Origin: an uncultured Opitutia bacterium | Lineage (GTDB): Bacteria; Verrucomicrobiota; Verrucomicrobiia; Opitutales; UBA953 | Assembly (NCBI GenBank): GCA_903957465.1 | Contig: CAJBPJ010000178.1 | Coordinates: 1 to 13,362, forward strand | Length of the DNA: 13,362 nt | Direction of reading: 5' to 3' | Shown here: piece after piece, positions 1-6,989 of the stretch | Layout: every line of letters begins with the position of its first letter | Numbering within the stretch: position 1 is the first letter of the stretch | Position numbers and translations under genes: made by a program | Notes under the pieces: model-generated | Seen by the model: only the letters and a program-made list of their open reading frames with translations | What the model was told of the DNA's origin: nothing | Databases searched by the model: none

Positions 1-430
1 CGCCGCGGAAATCCGCAGGGAGAACTTCGAGAGTCGTGTGCGGATTGCGATGGCGCCCGGCGCGTACGGTGGCGGCCCAGATAGAGGCACCACCGTCTTT
101 CAAATCGTCACGAGCCACGGAGGTGATGACCACGTGGCGCAATTTCATTTGGGCGATGGATTCGGCAACGCGGGCGGGTTCGCCTAAGTCGAGTTCTGTC
201 GGGCGACCCGTTTGCACGGCGCAGAAGGTACATGACCGGGTGCAAATGTTGCCAAGGATCATAACGGTGGCCGTACCTCGGGACCAACATTCACCTAAGT
301 TGGGGCATTGGGCAGACTGGCAGACGGTGTGAAGTTTATGTTCATCGACGTTGCGACGCGTGTCCATGTAGTCGGGCCCGCTCGGAAGTCGGGCGCGGAG
401 CCAATCGGGTTTGCGGGCGGACTCAATCAT
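1..430 (-). CDS. lipA: Lipoyl synthase LipA (5' part; runs off the window)
   Basis: Radical SAM enzyme that inserts two sulfur atoms into protein-bound octanoyl groups to make lipoyl cofactor for the 2-oxoacid dehydrogenases and the glycine cleavage system; cytoplasmic. About 143 residues are visible; the family is usually near 300, so about half is missing beyond base 1. Both iron-sulfur motifs are present: the lipoyl-synthase-specific auxiliary-cluster motif CX4CX5C at Cys37, Cys42 and Cys48 (in VCQSAQCPNLGEC) and the radical SAM motif CX3CX2C at Cys63, Cys67 and Cys70 (CTRSCTFC). The N-terminal KPDWLRARLP and the later VVITSVARDDLKDGGA are also typical. The ATG at 430 is chosen because the reading frame upstream has no other ATG, GTG or TTG before a TAA. 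It lies 62 bases after ribE on the same strand. No Shine-Dalgarno sequence is visible. Confidence 0.96.
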   Translation of the reverse strand, partial: MIESARKPDWLRARLPSGPDYMDTRRNVDEHKLHTVCQSAQCPNLGECWSRGTATVMILGNICTRSCTFCAVQTGRPTELDLGEPARVAESIAQMKLRHVVITSVARDDLKDGGASIWAATVRAGRHRNPHTTLEVLPADFRG

Positions 431-492
431 GGTCGCGACTACGCTTGCGAGAGCCCGGCTTTTTTCAACTGATGATTTTCGTTAAAGCGAAG

Positions 493-1080
493 TTACTTTC
501 CGAGGAGCTTGGCTGTGTACTTCGCTAAAAGGTCGGATTCGAGGTTAACCCGCTGGCCTGGCTTGCGTTGACTGAGGTTGGTGACCGCAAGGGTGTGGGG
601 GATAATCCAAATGTCGAAATACGTAGAGCCTACCTCGGAGACCGTTAAAGACATGCCATCAACAGTTAGGCATCCTTTCGGGATAACAAAGCGCAGGAAT
701 TCGGAAGGTGCTTCGATGCGCAACAGGACGTCGGCTCCGCGCGCTTCAATCTTTTGGATGGTACCAGTGGTGTCGACATGGCCGGTGACGAAGTGACCGC
801 CCAAGCGGGTGGTCGGAAGGAGACTGCGCTCGAGGTTGACGGCATCGCCGGATTTCAAGTCGCCTAAATTTGTCGCACGCAGTGTTTCGCCGAGAAGATC
901 AAATGTTGCGGTGTCGGCTTGGATGTTCGCGACCGTTAGGCAGCAGCCGTTGTGAGCGACGCTATCGCCGGGTTTCGTATCCAGGTAGATCTTGGAACGT
1001 ACCGTGAGGGTGCGTCCGCCTGATGGAGTAGAGGAACAAGCTGTAACCGTGCCCGTAGACTCTACTAGGCCGGTAAACAT
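493..1080 (-). CDS. ribE: Riboflavin synthase, alpha chain
   Basis: Converts two 6,7-dimethyl-8-ribityllumazine molecules into riboflavin plus a pyrimidinedione, the last step of vitamin B2 synthesis; cytoplasmic, normally a trimer. The 195 residues are the normal family length and hold two tandem lumazine-binding barrels. The N-terminal signature MFTGLVE is at residues 1-7. Barrel 1 has SVAHNGCCLTV at about 40-50 and LGGHFVTGHVD at about 93-103. Barrel 2 repeats the pattern with KGCLTVDGMSLTV at about 135-147, IPHTL at 160-164 and VNLESDLLAKY near the C terminus. It starts 15 bases after tatA, with a weak AGGGA just upstream of the ATG, the only SD-like element in the window at normal spacing. 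The symbol is ribE in E. coli style (ribC in some nomenclatures). No FMN riboswitch is visible, and the gene is too close to tatA to hold one. Confidence 0.96.
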   Translation of the reverse strand: MFTGLVESTGTVTACSSTPSGGRTLTVRSKIYLDTKPGDSVAHNGCCLTVANIQADTATFDLLGETLRATNLGDLKSGDAVNLERSLLPTTRLGGHFVTGHVDTTGTIQKIEARGADVLLRIEAPSEFLRFVIPKGCLTVDGMSLTVSEVGSTYFDIWIIPHTLAVTNLSQRKPGQRVNLESDLLAKYTAKLLGK

Positions 1081-1095
1081 CGTCCCTGACTAAAC

Positions 1096-1392
1096 TTAGT
1101 TGGACTTACCGTCGCCTTGGCGGCGCGCACGCTCTTCTTCTTCGATGCGTGCCCGAACCTTAGCGCGTTCTTCGTCTTCGATTTCGCGAAGGCGAGTCTT
1201 GCGGCGCTCATCTTCGTCGATCGCAGAGCGGACTTCATCTTCGACTTCTTCGGAAGCCTTCTTGAATTCGCGCTTAGCCTTGCCCATGCCACGAGCGAGC
1301 TCGGGTAGCTTGGAGCCACCAAAAAGAAGAACAGCAATCAACAGGATAACGATAGCCGTTTCACCGTTGAGGAAGCAGAGAGGAGGAAGCAT
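1096..1392 (-). CDS. tatA: Sec-independent protein translocase subunit TatA (TatA/E type)
   Basis: Pore-forming subunit of the twin-arginine translocase, which exports folded proteins across the inner membrane. The 98-residue protein has a short periplasmic N terminus, one membrane helix at about residues 11-26 (ETAIVILLIAVLLFGG), the FG hinge at 24-25, and the amphipathic helix SKLPELARGMGKAKREFKKA at 27-46. This looks more like TatA than TatB because of FGGSKLPELARG. The polar residue in the membrane helix is Glu11, where E. coli TatA has Gln; Glu also occurs in TatA-type proteins. The C-terminal half (about 47-93) is an unbroken run of Glu, Asp, Arg and Lys that should form a long charged helix. 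The ATG at 1392 is preferred over the in-frame TTG at 1437, which would add 15 residues before the membrane helix. tatB and tatC are not in the window. Confidence 0.88.
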   Translation of the reverse strand: MLPPLCFLNGETAIVILLIAVLLFGGSKLPELARGMGKAKREFKKASEEVEDEVRSAIDEDERRKTRLREIEDEERAKVRARIEEEERARRQGDGKSN

Positions 1393-1422
1393 GGCGATTG
1401 CGTTTGAAGGTAAAGTTGAACT

Positions 1423-1731
1423 ATGAATAGTGTCCAAGTTGCCTTGACGATGTCAACCCATGTCTCCCACCGCGATGTTTGGTATACTGGCCGCGTGCAA
1501 GGGGTCGGGTTTCGTGCTCAAACCTTGGGGGTTGCTCAGGGTTTTGAGGTCACTGGCTATGCCCAAAACTTGCCGGATGGTCGGGTTTACCTCCACATGG
1601 AAGGAACCGAAGCGGAAATGGACGCATTTATTGAGGCAATCGCCAAACACATGGATGGCCATATTCGTTCCACCGAACAACGCAGCTTTACCGGTGTTCG
1701 TACCTGTGACGCTTTTACGCTGCGTGCATAA
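1423..1731 (+). CDS. acyP: Acylphosphatase
   Basis: Small cytoplasmic enzyme that hydrolyses acyl phosphates such as acetyl phosphate, carbamoyl phosphate and 1,3-bisphosphoglycerate. The phosphate-binding loop GRVQGVGFR is at residues 23-31, with catalytic Arg31. The second catalytic residue, Asn49, is in GYAQNLPDGRV. The 18-residue spacing between them matches the Arg23/Asn41 pair of the family. Start choice is open. The ATG at 1423 gives 102 residues and has GAAGG 12 bases upstream, rather far for an SD. The ATG at 1450 gives 93 residues, closer to the family's usual length, and would leave more room for a promoter. The gene is divergent from tatA and only 6 bases ahead of the ABC ATPase gene, so it probably leads a four-gene operon. 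A mechanistic link to the transporter is not known. Confidence 0.93.
   Translation: MNSVQVALTMSTHVSHRDVWYTGRVQGVGFRAQTLGVAQGFEVTGYAQNLPDGRVYLHMEGTEAEMDAFIEAIAKHMDGHIRSTEQRSFTGVRTCDAFTLRA
1427..1456 (-). promoter_or_regulatory. Candidate sigma-70-type promoter for tatA-ribE-lipA, with overlapping dyad
   Basis: Reading the minus strand towards tatA, a perfect -35 hexamer TTGACA (1456-1451) is followed after 18 bases by CACTAT (1432-1427), a poor -10. A start point near 1420 would leave a leader of about 28 bases before the tatA ATG. The -35 lies inside a perfect dyad TTGAC-GAT-GTCAA at 1444-1456, which also covers the alternative acylphosphatase ATG at 1450. Only the -35 is convincing. The sites are inferred from hexamer matching and could be chance. 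Confidence 0.28.
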
Positions 1732-1737
1732 AAAAGT

Positions 1738-2592
1738 ATGACAGACAAACCTGCAATTTCCGTCCAAGACCTGACCAAGGATTTTCGGGTCGGTCTACGC
1801 GGGGTTAAGCTTCGCGCGGTCGATCACCTGACTCTCTCAATCCCGCGAGGCCAGGTTTATGGTCTGCTCGGGCCCAATGGCTGCGGAAAGAGTACGACCC
1901 TGAAAATTGTCCTAGGGTTGGTTCCGGCGACCTCGGGTAGCTTTACTTTGCTTGGGCATGATTCTGCTTCGCCGGAAGCACGAGCACGAATTGGCTTTTT
2001 ACCTGAAGCGCCTTACTTCCATCGTTTTCTTACGGGACGTGAATTAGTGCGCTACTGTGCACGACTGAGTGGTGTTGCTGCCGACCGTGTGGATGCTGCC
2101 ACCGACGAAGCACTTGAGTTGGCTTCGATGACAGAGGCAGGGAATCGTCGCGTGGGCACTTACTCGAAAGGTATGCTGCAACGGATTGGTCTCGCGCAGG
2201 CCGTGGTGCATGATCCTGAATTGATTGTGCTCGATGAGCCGACGGCGGGCGTCGACCCAGTGGGTTCCGCGGCCATTGGAAAAATGATTCAAGCAATGCG
2301 TCAGCGCGGTAAGACGATTGTGCTATGTTCGCATTTATTGGGTCAAGTGGAGCAAGTTTGTGATCGTATCGCGGTTATGGATCGCGGTCGTCTAGTCCTT
2401 GAAGGTCACATCGACGAAGTTCTCGCACAGCGCGCCGTCCACCAGATATCCGTCGAAGGGCTAACGCCGGCCGCACGTCAGGCTGCCGAAGAAGCACTCT
2501 CTCGTCACGGTGCGCATGTCTTGAAAGTGGATCACCCCCGTCAAACCCTTGAAGACCTTTTCCGCCGGCTGGTCACTGGCAGCCGCGACTAA
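1738..2592 (+). CDS. ABC transporter ATP-binding protein (ABC-2 / exporter type)
   Basis: Nucleotide-binding subunit that powers the permease encoded next to it. The 284 residues hold one ABC domain followed by a C-terminal extension of about 55 residues. Motifs in order: Walker A GPNGCGKST at about 45-53; GFLPEAPYF at about 87-95, where the usual Q-loop glutamine is glutamate (Glu90), a variant common in this subgroup; signature YSKGM at about 142-146; Walker B LIVLDEP at about 162-168; D-loop GVD; and H-loop His199 in LCSHL. The start lies 6 bases after the acylphosphatase stop and the stop lies 3 bases before the permease ATG, so the genes are co-transcribed. The sequence type (CcmA/NatA/Gld-like group) does not reveal the substrate. 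No SD is visible before the ATG. Confidence 0.95.
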   Translation: MTDKPAISVQDLTKDFRVGLRGVKLRAVDHLTLSIPRGQVYGLLGPNGCGKSTTLKIVLGLVPATSGSFTLLGHDSASPEARARIGFLPEAPYFHRFLTGRELVRYCARLSGVAADRVDAATDEALELASMTEAGNRRVGTYSKGMLQRIGLAQAVVHDPELIVLDEPTAGVDPVGSAAIGKMIQAMRQRGKTIVLCSHLLGQVEQVCDRIAVMDRGRLVLEGHIDEVLAQRAVHQISVEGLTPAARQAAEEALSRHGAHVLKVDHPRQTLEDLFRRLVTGSRD

Positions 2593-2595
2593 GCT

Positions 2596-3426
2596 ATGTT
2601 CTCCCGTATCTTCTGGATTGCTCGGGTAACATTCTTGGAGGCGCTTCGTCAGCGCTTCCTCGCCTTCCTTCTATTACTCGCAGCTGCTTTCATTTTAGGA
2701 TCGGTGCCGCTTCGCTCGATCGACTTCGGTCATGGCGAATTAAAGTTCTTAGCGGACTTAGGTTTTGGTGCGCTTTTTCTCTTCGGTTCAATTCTCGCTG
2801 TAGTTCTCCCGTCGCAGTTACTTTATGGGGAGATTGATAACCGGACAGCGTTGACGCTCTTGGCGAAGCCGGTGGGGCGCGGCGAATTTCTCCTCGGAAA
2901 ATTCTTTGGGTCATGGGCGGTGCTTGGGGTCTTCACGTTCGCTCTGACTGCGCTCATCGGGATTATTTTGTTGGTGCGCGAGCCGGATGTGGTTGCACGG
3001 GCGATGGCTCTCCAAGTTGTGCCACCCGAAGTAAGCGTCCTAGGTTTGTTTGAGCATGCTTTACTCCAGTGGCTGAGGTTAGGAATCATTGTCTCGGTGG
3101 CGCTGTTGGTTGGTTCATTGGCCCAAACATTCTTGTACACCGTCGTCGTAGGTTCGATGGCGGTTCTGGCCAGTCAGCTCGTTTGGATTGCGCAAGACAC
3201 CTTGGCGAATCCCGAAGCGGTTCTTTCGACGGTCATGCGTGGTGCACTCTGGCTCACCACACGCATCTTCCCGAATCTTCAAGGGTACAATATTGGCGAG
3301 ACGCTCGTCTTAGGTCAGTCCACGGTGCTGCCAGGTACTGTTAGCAGTCTCTCTCTTTCAGCGGCTGTCTACCTTGTCGTCATTCTCTTCTTAGCCTGCA
3401 CGGCATTCCGCCGCCGCGAAATCTAA
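2596..3426 (+). CDS. ABC-2 family transporter permease
   Basis: Membrane subunit pairing with the upstream ATPase. The 276 residues contain about six hydrophobic segments: roughly 21-39, 52-77, 103-127, 155-176, 178-200 and 250-271. The stretch YGEIDNRTALTLLAKPVGR at about 77-95, followed by GEFLLGKFFG, matches the cytoplasmic coupling region of ABC-2 permeases (E...GT...LL..P.sR...LGK). A large extracytoplasmic loop between the fifth and sixth segments (about 201-249) holds a TRIFPNLQGYNIG segment. The ABC-2 permease and NosY-type families have this length and topology. The direction of transport is likely export, and the substrate is unknown. The stop codon overlaps the next gene's ATG by one base (TAATG). 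Confidence 0.9.
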   Translation: MFSRIFWIARVTFLEALRQRFLAFLLLLAAAFILGSVPLRSIDFGHGELKFLADLGFGALFLFGSILAVVLPSQLLYGEIDNRTALTLLAKPVGRGEFLLGKFFGSWAVLGVFTFALTALIGIILLVREPDVVARAMALQVVPPEVSVLGLFEHALLQWLRLGIIVSVALLVGSLAQTFLYTVVVGSMAVLASQLVWIAQDTLANPEAVLSTVMRGALWLTTRIFPNLQGYNIGETLVLGQSTVLPGTVSSLSLSAAVYLVVILFLACTAFRRREI

Positions 3427-4208
3427 TGGCACGCGGTTGGGTTATCTTGCTGGTGATTGTTGGCGTCGTTATCGCTGGCGAATGTTCTTCGCGGGCTTGG
3501 AGTTTGGCGCGTAAGGCTGTCCCTGAATTACGAAGGGCAGATTTAGAACTAACCGCAGGTCAAGGTGCGGCCCTCGGATTACTCGGCGGGTTCCGCCCGC
3601 TTATCGCCGACTTAACATGGATCCGTGGTTACATTCTTTGGGAACGTAAAGATCGGGGATCCGAAGCGCATCTCCGCGTGGCCTGTTTGCTGTCTCCGCA
3701 GTCCAATACTTTTTGGGAGCAACGAGCCAATATGGTCGGGCTCGATATGGCACACTGGGAAGTTCGTGCCCGTGGTGGACGCAATGTTCCTGTACCCATC
3801 CAGGAAACTATTTTTAAACGGTACGCACAGAAGGCACTCGATGGTATTGAAGAAGGCGTGCCCGTGGTACGTAACCCGGGCTCCTTGCTGGCACTCGGGG
3901 GTTATCTTGCAGAAACCAAACTCAAGGACCCGCTCATCGGTGCGGATTATTACCTGCGTTCATACCGCAAGGCACCTTTCCCTTGGTATGCACCGTACTT
4001 CCATGCTCGTTTGCTCAAAGACGGTGGTAAGGTGCGCGAAGCTTACGTCTTCCTTCGTCCAGTCTGGGAAAAGGAGCTTTCCAAGAAGCCTGATGGTTCG
4101 CCGCTTGAGTTGGATTTCTTACGCGAGTTGGAACGTACCCTCGGAGTGCCCATGAAGGAACGTATTCCGACACAGACCTTCGAGTCGCCTTTTCCGAATA
4201 CTAAGTAA
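3426..4208 (+). CDS. Membrane-anchored helical (TPR-like) protein of unknown function, partner of the ABC-2 transporter
   Basis: I do not recognise a named family. The 260-residue protein starts with a membrane segment at residues 4-19 (a signal anchor rather than a lipoprotein signal, because Cys20 is preceded by AGE and fits no lipobox). The rest is soluble and predicted to face the periplasm. It is mostly alpha-helical and rich in Trp and Tyr. Two blocks look conserved: ADLTWIRGYILWERKD at about 61-76 and FWEQRANMVGLDMAHWEVR at about 96-114. Helical pairs at about 130-180 and 188-216 resemble tetratricopeptide-like repeats. The start overlaps the permease stop by one base (TAATG), which suggests translational coupling and a role with the transporter as an accessory or scaffold. 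It ends 4 bases before the convergent topoisomerase gene. Function is inferred from context only. Confidence 0.82.
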   Translation: MARGWVILLVIVGVVIAGECSSRAWSLARKAVPELRRADLELTAGQGAALGLLGGFRPLIADLTWIRGYILWERKDRGSEAHLRVACLLSPQSNTFWEQRANMVGLDMAHWEVRARGGRNVPVPIQETIFKRYAQKALDGIEEGVPVVRNPGSLLALGGYLAETKLKDPLIGADYYLRSYRKAPFPWYAPYFHARLLKDGGKVREAYVFLRPVWEKELSKKPDGSPLELDFLRELERTLGVPMKERIPTQTFESPFPNTK

Positions 4209-4212
4209 GGGC

Positions 4213-6957
4213 TCAGAAAGGATCGCCGCCTTCAGCAGGTTTCTCTGCTTTAGGTTTTCCTTTGCTGCCTTTGGGGGCGCGTGGAGGGAAGGCAAACCAC
4301 CAACCTTTTTCTTTGTCGGCTACGAGGAAGGCGTTGAATGGACGCTTGGTGCGATTCGAGACAAAGCGTTTCTCTGTCGTACGACCTTGGTTGAGCAGGG
4401 CCGAGACATCTTCGGGTGAAATCGGACACTGCAGCATTTGTGCATTCAAGCTGAAGGTTTTCTTGGCGCCAGCTTCGAGAGCTTTTTGTGGGCAAACGCG
4501 GTAACCAGCGCTTGGAGTTTGTTGAACGGGTAAGCCGCTCACAGGACAAGGTCCGAGCACAGGCCAAGTTGGCTCAAAGGCATCAGGGTTGCCGTCGGCA
4601 CCTTCGCGAGGAGGGAAGTAAAGCGTCGCCTTAAGTTTTCCACTGGGAGCCTTAGGCTTCGTCTTGCGCGGCTTCTTCGCCGGTGCGGCTTCTTCGCCTT
4701 CGACGGCAGGTTTGGTTTCTTCGGCAGGCTTCTTGTCGGAGTTACGTGGCTTGATGGTATCCGGATCAACCAAGTCGATATAGCCGGTGAAGTTTTTGCC
4801 GGACTTCATAGACTTGAAATCGTCGAAAGGTCCGATGCGACGATCCTTAATCAATTGGGCGACCTCAGCTCCTGTGATGGTGTGTCCATTCATCGCCATA
4901 TAGATAACCATCTTGGGCTTATCCGTGGTGCCGACTTTATCTTGTGAGTAATACTTTTCCCCATCGGTCATGAGGGGCTTGCTGTCGGTGGGTGAAAGTA
5001 CTTCAGGTTCTAATTTCCATGAAGGACGTGGCTGATTGAGGATCTTCACGATCTCAATAACCTGGTCTTTAATCGCTCCGATGAATTCGCGGGACGTATA
5101 TTTATTCTTCTCGATTTCCTTGAGCTTAAATTCCCATTCACCGGTTAATTGTGGTTCGGTGAGTGCCGACATGCCTTTGGCGTGGAGGAACTGGTGGAGC
5201 TGGAAGGCCTTGGACTGCGGAACGAGTTCTTTGCCTTGGCGTTCGATGTAGGTCTTAGCGATAAGTTCTTCGATGGTAGCTGCACGCGTTGCCGGTGTGC
5301 CGAGACCACGTTCCTTCATTGCTTCTGCGAGGGCTTCATCGTCCACGAGCTTGCCGGCATTTTCCATCGCACCGAGGAGCGACGACTCATTGTAGCGAGC
5401 CGGAGGTTTGGTGGCGTCTTGTTTGATATCGATGCCGAGCACTTTGGATTTAGCAGGATCACCGTCGGCGCTGACCAAGGCGGGTAGGGTGGCGGCGCCT
5501 TCTTTATCCTTATCTTCTTCAGCTTCGGCTTCTTGGCCCCAAACGGCGCGCCAACCTGCGACGATTAAAACTTTACCTGTGGTGCGGAAGTTGTGTTGCC
5601 CGACGGTCGTGGTGCGGACGGTTTCCTCAAATTCGGCCATCGGGAAGAAGACGCTAACGAAGCGACGTACCACGAGGTCGTAGACTTTTTGTTCAACGTC
5701 GGTCAGGCCCTGGGGAATGACGCCGGTAGGGATGATGGCAAAGTGGTCACTGACTTTTGAATTATCGAAGGCACGTTTACCGGCTTTATCGACCCAACCC
5801 TTTTGTAAGGCTTCTTTGGCAAAGACACCCGCGGAGTGAGTACCTTCGAGGGACTGTAAGGCAGCTTTCGCATTACCCACATAATCTTCGGGAAGGTATT
5901 GGGAGTCGGTGCGTGGATAGGTCAGCGCCTTGTGGCGTTCGTAGAGAGCTTGAGCGACGCCGAGGGTCGTCTTGGCGGAGAAGCCGAATCGACGATTCCC
6001 TTCGCGTTGTAGCGTCGTGAGGTCGAAGAGGCGTGGAGCGCTTTCTTTCTTTGGCTTCTTTTCGTCGGAGACTGTGCCGATGCCGAGCTTGAGAGATTCT
6101 TCGGCAACCTTCTTCGCTTGAGCTTCATCGAAGAATTTTTCGGCTTCTTTACGATCAGTGACACCAGGGACTTGGGCGATGCCACGGTAGGTGCCATTGG
6201 TGACGCTGAACTCGGCGTCGATTTTCCAGAAGGTTTTCGGAACGAAGGCGCGGATCTCGAGTTCGCGCTTCACTAAAAGCATGAGGGTGGGCGTCTGGAC
6301 ACGTCCAACGGAGAACACATCACGCTTAGCACCACCGATGAGAATCGTGCTCAGGCGGCTTAAGCTCATACCAATCAACCAATCGGCTTGGGAGCGAGCG
6401 ATGGCTGAGGAGAGTAGGCCGGCTTTAGTTTCTTCGGGTAAGAGATTATTAAATCCTTCAGCAATGGCGGCATTGGTCATGCTGGTCATCCAGAGGCGAC
6501 GGACTGGGTGCTCGCACTTCGAGAGGACGTAGATGTTGTGGAAGATGAGTTCACCTTCACGGCCAGCGTCGCAGGCATTGATGACGGAAGTGACGTCGGT
6601 GCGGAGGAGAAGTTTCTTGAGCAGCTTGTAACGGTCGCCGTTGTTGCGCTCGTGGATGCTGACCTTAATAGCTTCCGGCGGTTGGCTGCCGTCGAGGGCT
6701 TCGGGCAGAATGGGGAGGTCCTTAAGCGTCCAGCGCTTGTAACGTTCGTCGAAGTCTTGCGGATCCTTTAAGCGAACGAGGTGACCGACAGCGGAACTGA
6801 TAACCCAGGAATCGTTTTCAAAGATTTCGCCAGCTTTGGGTACCTTAAGAACTTTAGCCAGGTCGTTAGCCACGGATGGCTTTTCGGCGATGACGAGTGT
6901 CTTGTTACCCACAGCGTTGGCTGGGGCCGATTTAGATTTAGGATTTTTTTTGCTCAC
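4213..6957 (-). CDS. topB: DNA topoisomerase III (type IA) with C-terminal repeat domains
   Basis: Type IA topoisomerase that passes single strands through a transient nick; topoisomerase III mainly resolves recombination and replication intermediates. The 914 residues are longer than E. coli TopB (about 650). The TOPRIM domain has the catalytic Glu25 in VIAEKPS and ACDAGREGE at 128-136. The active-site tyrosine is Tyr347 in LTYPRTDS. GLGTPATRA at about 551-559 completes the core. The C terminus has two copies of the topoisomerase C-terminal repeat: about 688-730 (NGHTITGAEVAQLIKDRRIG... NFTGYIDL) and about 846-890 (ISPEDVSALLNQGRT... FNAFLV), separated by a Lys/Pro/Ala/Glu-rich linker (731-772). 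A zinc-finger-like CP element at 804-808 has lost the second Cys (CPVSG). The start is a GTG at 6957 with no SD; no ATG lies before the conserved KTLVIAEKPS. Confidence 0.93.
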   Translation of the reverse strand: MSKKNPKSKSAPANAVGNKTLVIAEKPSVANDLAKVLKVPKAGEIFENDSWVISSAVGHLVRLKDPQDFDERYKRWTLKDLPILPEALDGSQPPEAIKVSIHERNNGDRYKLLKKLLLRTDVTSVINACDAGREGELIFHNIYVLSKCEHPVRRLWMTSMTNAAIAEGFNNLLPEETKAGLLSSAIARSQADWLIGMSLSRLSTILIGGAKRDVFSVGRVQTPTLMLLVKRELEIRAFVPKTFWKIDAEFSVTNGTYRGIAQVPGVTDRKEAEKFFDEAQAKKVAEESLKLGIGTVSDEKKPKKESAPRLFDLTTLQREGNRRFGFSAKTTLGVAQALYERHKALTYPRTDSQYLPEDYVGNAKAALQSLEGTHSAGVFAKEALQKGWVDKAGKRAFDNSKVSDHFAIIPTGVIPQGLTDVEQKVYDLVVRRFVSVFFPMAEFEETVRTTTVGQHNFRTTGKVLIVAGWRAVWGQEAEAEEDKDKEGAATLPALVSADGDPAKSKVLGIDIKQDATKPPARYNESSLLGAMENAGKLVDDEALAEAMKERGLGTPATRAATIEELIAKTYIERQGKELVPQSKAFQLHQFLHAKGMSALTEPQLTGEWEFKLKEIEKNKYTSREFIGAIKDQVIEIVKILNQPRPSWKLEPEVLSPTDSKPLMTDGEKYYSQDKVGTTDKPKMVIYMAMNGHTITGAEVAQLIKDRRIGPFDDFKSMKSGKNFTGYIDLVDPDTIKPRNSDKKPAEETKPAVEGEEAAPAKKPRKTKPKAPSGKLKATLYFPPREGADGNPDAFEPTWPVLGPCPVSGLPVQQTPSAGYRVCPQKALEAGAKKTFSLNAQMLQCPISPEDVSALLNQGRTTEKRFVSNRTKRPFNAFLVADKEKGWWFAFPPRAPKGSKGKPKAEKPAEGGDPF

Positions 6958-6989
6958 GCGTACGATGATAACAGATTGTCAAGTCGGGG

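Noticed and set aside
431..492. Terminator or leader element in the ribE-lipA gap
   Set aside because: Only a 4-base TTCG/CGAA pairing and an isolated A-run are present; no convincing hairpin or promoter could be identified.
1089..1100. Dyad ACTAA-AC-TTAGT between tatA and ribE
   Set aside because: The arms are 5 bases, AT-rich and include the tatA stop codon, with no T-run; chance is the best explanation.
1117..1308. Open frames on the opposite strand of tatA (plus strand, 63 and 108 residues)
   Set aside because: They mirror the Glu/Arg-rich tatA codons and give low-complexity Ser/Arg/Phe sequence with no recognisable family.
1480..1488. Extended -10-like TGGTATACT inside the acylphosphatase gene
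   Set aside because: No acceptable -35 lies at the right distance, and the following genes are already packed behind the acylphosphatase gene.
5149..5487. Plus-strand open frames inside topB, such as the 112-residue one
   Set aside because: They are shadows of a well-conserved topoisomerase coding sequence and have no motif or start context.
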